From Acidobacteriota bacterium (GTDB lineage Bacteria; Acidobacteriota; Vicinamibacteria; Vicinamibacterales; JAFNAJ01): a DNA stretch of 64,000 nucleotides. A program made the translations under genes and the position numbers. Shown here one piece after another: positions 58,472-64,000 of the stretch (position 1 is the first letter of the stretch; each line of letters begins with the position of its first letter). The stretch lies in the NCBI GenBank assembly GCA_023384575.1, contig JAHDVP010000012.1, positions 62,001 through 126,000 on the forward strand, in the 5' to 3' direction. The notes beneath the pieces were generated by a model that saw nothing but the letters and a program-made list of their open reading frames with translations, was not told where the DNA came from and ran no database searches.

Positions 58472-59758
58472 TTACGTCCGGTCGTCGCGGGCGACGAAGT
58501 CGCGACGGGGATGGCCGACGTAGAGCTGACGCGGCCTGGCGATCTTCTGCTCGGGGTCGAGCAGCATCTCCTCCCACTGTGCCACCCAGCCCGCCGTGCG
58601 CGGGATCGCGAAGAGCACCGGGAACATTTCGAGCGGGAAGCCCATCGCCTGGTAGATGAGCCCGGAGTAGAAATCGACGTTGGGATAGAGCTTGCGCGAG
58701 ACGAAGTACTCGTCCTCGAGCGCGATGCGTTCGAGCTCGAGCGCGATGTCGAGCAGGGGGTTGCGGCCGGTGACCTCGAACACCTCGTCGGCCGCCTTCT
58801 TGATGATCTTGGCCCGCGGGTCGTACGACTTGTAGACGCGGTGGCCGAAGCCCATGAGCCGGCCCTCGCCCGCCTTGACCCGCTTGATGAAGTCGGGCAC
58901 GTGGTCGACCGACCCGATCTCGTGCAGCATGTGGACGACGGCCTCGTTGGCCCCGCCGTGCAGCGGGCCGAAGAGCGCGCCGATCGCTCCCGCCACTGCG
59001 GAGAACGGGTCGACCTGAGAGCTGCCGATGTTGCGCATCGCGCTCGTGCTGCAGTTCTGCTCGTGATCGGCGTGCAGGATGAACAGGACGTCGAGCGCGC
59101 GCTCGAGCACCGGGTGCGGCTGGTACGGCTGCTCGGGGCCGGCAAACAGCATCCGGGCGAAGTTGCCGGCGTAGCTCAGCTCGTTCAGGGGATAGACGTA
59201 GGGCCGACCCATCACCCGGCGGAAGCTCCACGCCGCGATGCTCGGCATCTTCGCGATCAGCCTGATCGTCGTGAGGCGGCGCTGCTCGACGTCGAAGATG
59301 TGCTTCGCATCGGGATAGAAGGTCGACAGGGCTCCGATGGTACTGAGCACCATGCCCATCGGGTGCGCGTCGTACCGGAACCCGTCCATGAACTTCTTGA
59401 TGTTCTCGTGGGGCGTGGTGTGCAGGGTGATGACCTGCCGCCACTTCTCGTACTGCGCCGTCGTCGGCAGCTCCCCGTTGATCAGCAGGTAGGCGACCTC
59501 GAGGAAATCGCTGCGCTCGGCGAGCTGCTCGATCGGGTACCCGCGGTACTCGAGGATGCCCCGATCGCCGTCGATGAACGTGATGCGGCTGCGACACGAC
59601 GACGTGTTGAGGAACGCCGGGTCGTGACTGACGAGGCCGAAGTCGTCGGGCCCCGTCTTGATCTGGCGCAGATCCATGGCCCGGATGGCCCCGTCGGCGA
59701 TCGGCACTTCGTAGCGCGCGCCGGTGCGATTGTCGATGATCGTGAGCGTGTCTGCCAT
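58472..59758 (-). CDS. gltA: Citrate synthase (type II)
   Basis: A 428-residue enzyme condensing acetyl-CoA and oxaloacetate. Catalytic histidines appear in LFILHADHEQNCSTSAMR and GPLHGGANEAV, with MGFGHRVYKSYDPRA and the catalytic Asp in NVDFYSGL. The N-terminal extension (ADTLTIIDNRTG...) is that of the hexameric, NADH-sensitive Gram-negative type. It is the first step of the TCA cycle. The ATG at 59758 precedes the beta-domain TIIDNRTG. It lies about 45 bp downstream of yacG and is convergent with the FHA-PP2C gene. Confidence 0.97.
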   Translation of the reverse strand: MADTLTIIDNRTGARYEVPIADGAIRAMDLRQIKTGPDDFGLVSHDPAFLNTSSCRSRITFIDGDRGILEYRGYPIEQLAERSDFLEVAYLLINGELPTTAQYEKWRQVITLHTTPHENIKKFMDGFRYDAHPMGMVLSTIGALSTFYPDAKHIFDVEQRRLTTIRLIAKMPSIAAWSFRRVMGRPYVYPLNELSYAGNFARMLFAGPEQPYQPHPVLERALDVLFILHADHEQNCSTSAMRNIGSSQVDPFSAVAGAIGALFGPLHGGANEAVVHMLHEIGSVDHVPDFIKRVKAGEGRLMGFGHRVYKSYDPRAKIIKKAADEVFEVTGRNPLLDIALELERIALEDEYFVSRKLYPNVDFYSGLIYQAMGFPLEMFPVLFAIPRTAGWVAQWEEMLLDPEQKIARPRQLYVGHPRRDFVARDDRT

Positions 59759-59802
59759 ACGTCGTGCCGTGTTCGCTGAGAAAGCCGTGGATGAATGGCG
59801 CC

Positions 59803-59991
59803 TCAACGCTCCTCGTCGGGCGCCGGAATCAGGTGTTCCGGATCCACCGGCGGTCCGGGAATCCGGTAGCTGCCGTCGGCCCACTCGGCCAGGTCGAGCA
59901 GCCGGCAGCGCTCGCTGCAGAAGGGCCGCCACGCGGCCGCGGCTGGCCGGCGACGACAGTAGACGCACAGCCGGGCCTCGTTCACGCGCAC
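59803..59991 (-). CDS. yacG: DNA gyrase inhibitor YacG
   Basis: A 62-residue zinc protein. [40 protein letters not shown] (cited in part) is the DUF329/YacG signature with C-x2-C and C-x3-C zinc ligands and the [10 protein letters not shown] tail. Escherichia coli YacG binds GyrB and blocks DNA binding. Usually it neighbours coaE; here it precedes gltA. Confidence 0.93.
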   Translation of the reverse strand: MRVNEARLCVYCRRRPAAAAWRPFCSERCRLLDLAEWADGSYRIPGPPVDPEHLIPAPDEER

Positions 59992-60067
59992 ATTGTAGGC
60001 TGAGTCACCCCGGTCGGTCGAGAGCGTCGGCCGACTGCGGCCGAGGGTGCGTACGCCGTGCCTCTGT

Positions 60068-61726
60068 TCAGCGCGGCGCGGACGCGCGGCGGCGGCCGGC
60101 CGGGCTCTTCCTTCGGCTGGCCGGCGTTCGTGGGGGCCGACGCGGCGCCAGGGCGGCCACGGGAGGTGAGGCGGACAGGTCGGCCGGCAGCGGGCTCACC
60201 ACCTCGAGGCGCACCGGCTTGCCGAGCACGCGTTCGACCGGCGCCAGATGACGACTCGCCGCCCACATCTCCAGTTCCGCGTCCGCGGTCGTGCGGATTC
60301 TCAGGAGCACGTCGTCTCCACGGTCGATGACGTCGAGGCCGGCCACGACCTGGGCGCGGCTGCGGTCGAGGCCCTCGGCCAGCGTGGTGAAGGCGGCGAA
60401 CACGCGCACGGTCTTGCGCGTGGCGGGCCGCAGGCGGCGGAAGCCGTCATGCGACTTCTTCGGCCGACCGCGGCGGTGGTAGCGGGCGACGAGCGCGATC
60501 GTCTCGATCTCGTCGGGCTCGAAACCCCGCAGGTCGCCGTGCTTGATCAGGTAGTACGAGTGGTCGTGGTGTCCCTCGTAGCTGATGTGGACCCCGACGT
60601 CGTGCAGCAGGGCGCCGAACTCGAGCCACTCGCGCTCCCGATCGCCGAGCCCGTGAAGATGGCGGGTCTGGTCGAAGAGGGCCAGGGCGAGCCGGGCCAC
60701 CTGCTGGGGGTGCGCCGACCAGTAGTTGCAGCGCTCGCCGAGTTCGACGACGCTGCGGCGTCGGATGTCGGGGTACCGATCGATCTTGACGATGTGCGAC
60801 TGGTGCCGGCGGATGTAGTCGAGCACCAGGCCCTCGCGCAGCGCCAGATCGCAGAGCGTGAGCTCCTCGGCGCCGAGCAGCCGCAGGATCGTGTCGAGCA
60901 GGATGGCGCCGCCCACGACGATGTCGGCGCGCCGCGGATCGAGCCCCGGCATCTCGAGCCGCTCGCGCTGGTCCATGGCGACGAGCCGCTTCCTGACGCG
61001 CCGAAGCGCCTTGGTCGAGACGCGGAGATTGCGGACGTCGGTGGGCACACTGCCGGTGGCCTCGAGGGCCGCGAGCGCCCCGAGGCTGAGGACGGTGCCC
61101 GACGTGCCGATCACCCGCGCGAAGCCCCGTTTGACGATCTGCGCGACGTGCCCTCCGACCTGCCGTTCGACGTACTTCACGAGGCGGCGCTCGTCACGCG
61201 TCGACAACGGATCGCTGCGCACGAAGCGCTCCGTGAGCCGGATGACGCCAGCCTTGAAGCTGCGGGCGAGCTCGGGCTCTCGGGCCGGGCCGCAGGTGAT
61301 CTCGACGCTGCCGCCGCCGATGTCGATCACCACGCCGGTGCCGTCGTTCAGGTCGACACCGTATCCCGCCGCGACGTGGATCAGGCGGGCCTCGTCCGCA
61401 CCGGAGATGACCCGCGCCCGGATGCCGGTCTGGCTGGCGATGGCCGCGAGGAAGTCGCCCCCGTTCTCTGCCTCGCGGGTCGCGCTCGTCGCGCCCGCGA
61501 CGATCTCGTCGACCTCATGCGAATCAGCCAGCCGTCTGAACTTCGACAGCGCCTGCAGGGCCGCGGTCATGGCCGTGTCGGTGAGGCGTCGTCCGTCGAG
61601 CCCGCCGGCGCCGAGACGGACCATCTCCTTCTCGCGATCGATGACCTCGAACGAGAGATCGGGCCGGACCCGGACGATGATCATGTGCACCGAGTTGGTG
61701 CCGATGTCGACGGCGGCGAGGCGCAT
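60068..61726 (-). CDS. Exopolyphosphatase / pppGpp phosphohydrolase (Ppx/GppA) with HD domain
   Basis: A 552-residue enzyme. The ASKHA-type Ppx/GppA domain (1-310) begins [20 protein letters not shown], with the second motif [12 protein letters not shown]. An HD-type C-terminal domain (about 320-490, [20 protein letters not shown]) and a basic Pro/Arg tail follow. It hydrolyses polyphosphate or pppGpp. The ATG at 61726 is preceded by GGGAGA; an upstream ATG at 61792 would place the palindrome inside the gene. It is divergent from the CHAD and SixA genes, all linked to polyphosphate or phospho-histidine handling. Confidence 0.93.
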   Translation of the reverse strand: MRLAAVDIGTNSVHMIIVRVRPDLSFEVIDREKEMVRLGAGGLDGRRLTDTAMTAALQALSKFRRLADSHEVDEIVAGATSATREAENGGDFLAAIASQTGIRARVISGADEARLIHVAAGYGVDLNDGTGVVIDIGGGSVEITCGPAREPELARSFKAGVIRLTERFVRSDPLSTRDERRLVKYVERQVGGHVAQIVKRGFARVIGTSGTVLSLGALAALEATGSVPTDVRNLRVSTKALRRVRKRLVAMDQRERLEMPGLDPRRADIVVGGAILLDTILRLLGAEELTLCDLALREGLVLDYIRRHQSHIVKIDRYPDIRRRSVVELGERCNYWSAHPQQVARLALALFDQTRHLHGLGDREREWLEFGALLHDVGVHISYEGHHDHSYYLIKHGDLRGFEPDEIETIALVARYHRRGRPKKSHDGFRRLRPATRKTVRVFAAFTTLAEGLDRSRAQVVAGLDVIDRGDDVLLRIRTTADAELEMWAASRHLAPVERVLGKPVRLEVVSPLPADLSASPPVAALAPRRPPRTPASRRKSPAGRRRASAPR

Positions 61727-61771
61727 GCGGGTCTCCCGGGCGCGGTCGCTGGAAACCGCTAAGTGCCCGTT

Positions 61772-61793
61772 CGTGTTACGATTACGTAACACG
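61772..61793. promoter_or_regulatory. Perfect 22-bp palindrome between divergent ppx and CHAD genes
   Basis: CGTGTTACG and CGTAACACG are exact reverse complements flanking ATTA. The dyad is 46 bp upstream of the ppx ATG and 29 bp upstream of the CHAD ATG, an operator position able to control both directions. Confidence 0.6.
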
Positions 61794-61821
61794 TGGCTCT
61801 GGAAGCCGCGCCGATCCTATC

Positions 61822-62742
61822 ATGAGCGTGTCACCGCTGGCTGGCGTTCTCGGAGTGCGTCTCGAGGCGCTCGCCGAGCACCTTCCCGCGGCGCTCGAGG
61901 GCGACGTCACGGGGGTGCACCAGGCGCGCGTCGCCTCGCGTCGCCTGCGCGAGGCCGTGCCGGTTGCCGGTGCGGCCCTGCGTCCGGGACGGGTGCGAAG
62001 GGCCGCGCGACGGCTCCGGCGCGTGACCACGTGGCTCGGGCCGGTCCGCGAGCTCGATGTGACCCTGGGCCTCATCGCGCGGCTCGCCGCGCAGCGCCCC
62101 GACCTCGGCGATGCGCTCGAGGTCGTACGGGCGCGCGTGGCCGGCGCCCGCGAGCTGCACCGGGCGCGTCTCGTTTCGCGCCTCGACGCGGACGCGGCGA
62201 AGCAGCTCATCGCCCGGATGGAGCGATTCGCCGCGCGCGCGGTGGCCGCCGCCGACCAGGACGCATGGCGGATCTCGCTCGCCGGGCGCGTCGAAACGCG
62301 CGCCGGCGTGCTGCGGCGGTGTGTCGAAGAGGCTGGGCTGCTCTACGATTCGCACCGCCTGCACGAGGTGCGCATCGCCGCCAAGAAGCTGCGCTACGCG
62401 CTCGAGCTCGCGGGCGAATCGCACCTCACGGCCACGGCGCGACTGCTGTCGCGACTCAAGCGCGTGCAGGACACGCTCGGCGATCTCCACGACCTGGAGA
62501 TCCTCGACGCGTTCGCGCAGGCCGCGTCGGCCGTGCCCGACGCCGAGGCCGCGCGCGACACGCTGGCCACGCTGCGCGATCACCTGCAGGCGGAGTGCCG
62601 GCGCCTCCACGCCAAGTTCCTCGGCGCCCGATCGAAGCTCGTGGCGGTGGCCGACCAGGCGCGCGATCGCGTGGCCCTGCGCGTCGTCGTGCCGATCGAT
62701 GCGGCGACCGCCGCCCGGCCCGCCGACGGGGAACGGCCATGA
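61822..62742 (+). CDS. CHAD domain protein
   Basis: A 306-residue protein made almost wholly of the conserved histidine alpha-helical domain. It has two four-helix repeats, with HQARVASRRLREA in the first and HEVRIAAKKLRYALEL plus LKRVQDTLGDLHDLEIL in the second. CHAD proteins bind polyphosphate through basic and histidine-lined grooves. Its position opposite a Ppx/GppA hydrolase gene and 4-bp overlap with sixA fits polyphosphate metabolism. Confidence 0.94.
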   Translation: MSVSPLAGVLGVRLEALAEHLPAALEGDVTGVHQARVASRRLREAVPVAGAALRPGRVRRAARRLRRVTTWLGPVRELDVTLGLIARLAAQRPDLGDALEVVRARVAGARELHRARLVSRLDADAAKQLIARMERFAARAVAAADQDAWRISLAGRVETRAGVLRRCVEEAGLLYDSHRLHEVRIAAKKLRYALELAGESHLTATARLLSRLKRVQDTLGDLHDLEILDAFAQAASAVPDAEAARDTLATLRDHLQAECRRLHAKFLGARSKLVAVADQARDRVALRVVVPIDAATAARPADGERP

Positions 62743-63293
62743 GCGCCGCGGCGGGGTCGGCCCGGCGGGCGACGCCCGCCTCGCCGGTGCGCGTGGTGCT
62801 CGTCCGGCACGGCATCGCCGCGGAGCGCGGCGCCGCGTACCCGGACGATTCGACGCGGCCCCTGACGGCCAGGGGCGCGGAGCGGGTACGCGAGGTGGCC
62901 CGCGGCCTCGTCGCGATCGGCGTCGACGCCGACGAGATCCTGACCAGTCCCTTCGTGCGGACCAGGCAGACCGCCGACCTGATCGCCGAGGCGTTCACCC
63001 CGCGGCCGAAGGTGACCAACGTGCACGCCCTGGCCGTGGGCGGGCGGGCCACCGCCGTGGTCGACTACCTGTCGAAGCTGGCGCGCCGCCGGAGCGTGAT
63101 CCTCGTCGGGCATGCGCCGCTCATCGGCGAGGTCGCCGCGAAGCTCGTCGGGGCGCGACGCGCGATTGAATTCCGGAAAGGGGCCGCGTGTTGTGTCGAA
63201 CTCGACGCGCTGCCACCAACTCGCGGCGGCGCGCTCCGGTGGTTCCTGCCGCCCCGGGTGCTGCGCCTCGTCGGCGCGTCCGCACCGAAGTGA
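62739..63293 (+). CDS. Phosphohistidine phosphatase SixA-like
   Basis: A 184-residue histidine-phosphatase-superfamily enzyme. The catalytic motif is RHG (VVLVRHGIAAERG), with TSPFVRTRQTADLI and the second catalytic His in ILVGHAPLIGEVA. It could remove phosphate from phosphohistidine proteins or polyphosphate-derived substrates. The start overlaps the CHAD gene stop codon (ATGA). Confidence 0.93.
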   Translation: MSAAAGSARRATPASPVRVVLVRHGIAAERGAAYPDDSTRPLTARGAERVREVARGLVAIGVDADEILTSPFVRTRQTADLIAEAFTPRPKVTNVHALAVGGRATAVVDYLSKLARRRSVILVGHAPLIGEVAAKLVGARRAIEFRKGAACCVELDALPPTRGGALRWFLPPRVLRLVGASAPK

Positions 63294-63339
63294 CCCCGTC
63301 GCGTGCCGCCACGCCGGGCGCCGCCGGCGGGCGTGGCGC

Positions 63340-64000
63340 TCAGATCGTCGTGCCGTCCGGGACGCTGGCCCCCTTCGGGACGATGATGAGGCCGTGGCGG
63401 ATGACGTAGCCGTCGCCGTCGGCCTCGTCTAGCGCACGCTCGTTCACCAGTCGCACGCCACGTCCGATCCGCGCGTTCTTGTCGACGATGACGCGGTCGA
63501 GGACCGTCTCCTCGCCGATGCCGAGTGCCGGCGCGCCGTCGGGCCGCGGCCGCTGGCCCTCGTAGTAGTCGGCGCCGAGCAGCACCGACCGCGTGACGCG
63601 CGCGCCCGCCCGAATCGACGTCCTGATGCCGACGATGGACTGGTCGATGGCCGAGTCTTCGAGGTCGCACCCCTCCGCGACGATGGAGTCGCGCACCCTC
63701 GCCCCACGCACCCTCGACGCGGGCAGGAAACGGGGGTGCGTGTAGATCGGGCGGGCGCGGTCGTAGAAGCTGAACGGCGGGTGCGCCTCGGTCAGGGCGA
63801 TGTTCGCCGTGTAGAAGGAATCGATCGTGCCGACGTCGGCCCAGTACCCGTCGAAGAGGTAGGGACGCACGCGGTGCGTCGAGAGCGCCGCCGGAATGAC
63901 CTCGCGACCGAAGTCGACGTGCGGGTGGCGCGCGAGCACCTCGAAGAGCACCTCGCGCGAGAACACGTAGATGCCCATCGAGGCGACGAAGGGCTTGTCG
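63340..64000 (-). CDS. glgC: Glucose-1-phosphate adenylyltransferase, C-terminal part
   Basis: The open frame enters at the right edge and its N-terminus is missing; about 219 codons are visible. MGIYVFSREVL, WADVGTIDSFYTANIAL and PIYTHPRFLPASRV belong to the ADP-glucose pyrophosphorylase core. The following hexapeptide-repeat left-handed beta-helix (DSIVAEGCDLEDSAIDQSIVG, GARVTRSVLLGADYYE) is the GlgC C-terminal domain. It makes ADP-glucose for glycogen synthesis. The gene is convergent with sixA. Confidence 0.93.
   Translation of the reverse strand, partial: DKPFVASMGIYVFSREVLFEVLARHPHVDFGREVIPAALSTHRVRPYLFDGYWADVGTIDSFYTANIALTEAHPPFSFYDRARPIYTHPRFLPASRVRGARVRDSIVAEGCDLEDSAIDQSIVGIRTSIRAGARVTRSVLLGADYYEGQRPRPDGAPALGIGEETVLDRVIVDKNARIGRGVRLVNERALDEADGDGYVIRHGLIIVPKGASVPDGTTI

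Overview
The window is a 64 kb stretch of a GC-rich, densely coding bacterial chromosome. No rRNA, prophage, insertion sequence, plasmid gene or CRISPR array is visible. The gene set suggests an aerobic Acidobacteriota, most likely class Vicinamibacteria (Luteitalea/Vicinamibacter type). The pointers are a CarD regulator, a long DUF4159/MoxR/DUF58/BatA/DUF4175 operon, a fused homocysteine methyltransferase-MTHFR, a secreted amidohydrolase with a CIA30-like tail, and many two-component systems. The taxonomic placement is inference; no marker gene settles it.

Left part (1-16.2 kb), mostly minus strand. A ZraSR/NtrBC-like kinase and sigma-54 activator sit upstream of a small secreted Gly-rich protein and an outer-membrane barrel protein. 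The intergenic gap between them carries a -24/-12-like promoter and two inverted repeats in enhancer position. Next come pnuC with an NadR-like kinase (nicotinamide riboside salvage), a cytochrome c, a secreted M48 protease, a YkgJ-type cysteine-cluster protein, tRNA-Leu(CAA), and a MarR-type regulator with extra cysteines in front of a thioredoxin-like protein. An ABC transporter plus DesK/DesR-like two-component set follows, with an exported amidohydrolase inserted in it.

Middle part (16.4-41.3 kb). Ferritin, an exported SAM methyltransferase, CarD, an acyltransferase with a DUF4126 membrane protein, an OPT transporter, Rex-MoaC, signal peptidase I, a LytS/LytTR pair, a solitary NuoI, the HMT-MTHFR fusion, a PmtA-like methyltransferase and a GT-B-like protein are found here. 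They are followed by an unusual regulator fusing a winged helix, an alpha/beta hydrolase and a dead cyclase, then Lon, an M28 peptidase, an orphan zinc ribbon, and a ketosynthase-flavoprotein-ICMT operon.

Right part (41.4-64 kb). A tightly packed 14 kb operon (TPR/peptidase-MA, DUF4159, MoxR, DUF58, BatA, DUF4175, VWA/GATase-like, pseudo-caspase) predicts a MoxR-chaperone and VWA-adhesion machine at the envelope. Then come a rhomboid pseudoprotease, a zinc-ribbon membrane protein, an FHA-GAF-PP2C phosphatase, citrate synthase, YacG, a Ppx/GppA-CHAD-SixA polyphosphate/phosphohistidine group arranged around a perfect 22-bp palindrome, and a truncated glgC.

The most unusual non-coding signal is a dispersed structured element found twice, at 7843-7947 and 58122-58293. 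Both copies have two identical nested 8-bp stems and a conserved 13-nt asymmetric bulge, while the apical region differs in length. Three pseudoenzymes (cyclase, caspase and rhomboid folds lacking catalytic residues) lie within 25 kb of each other.
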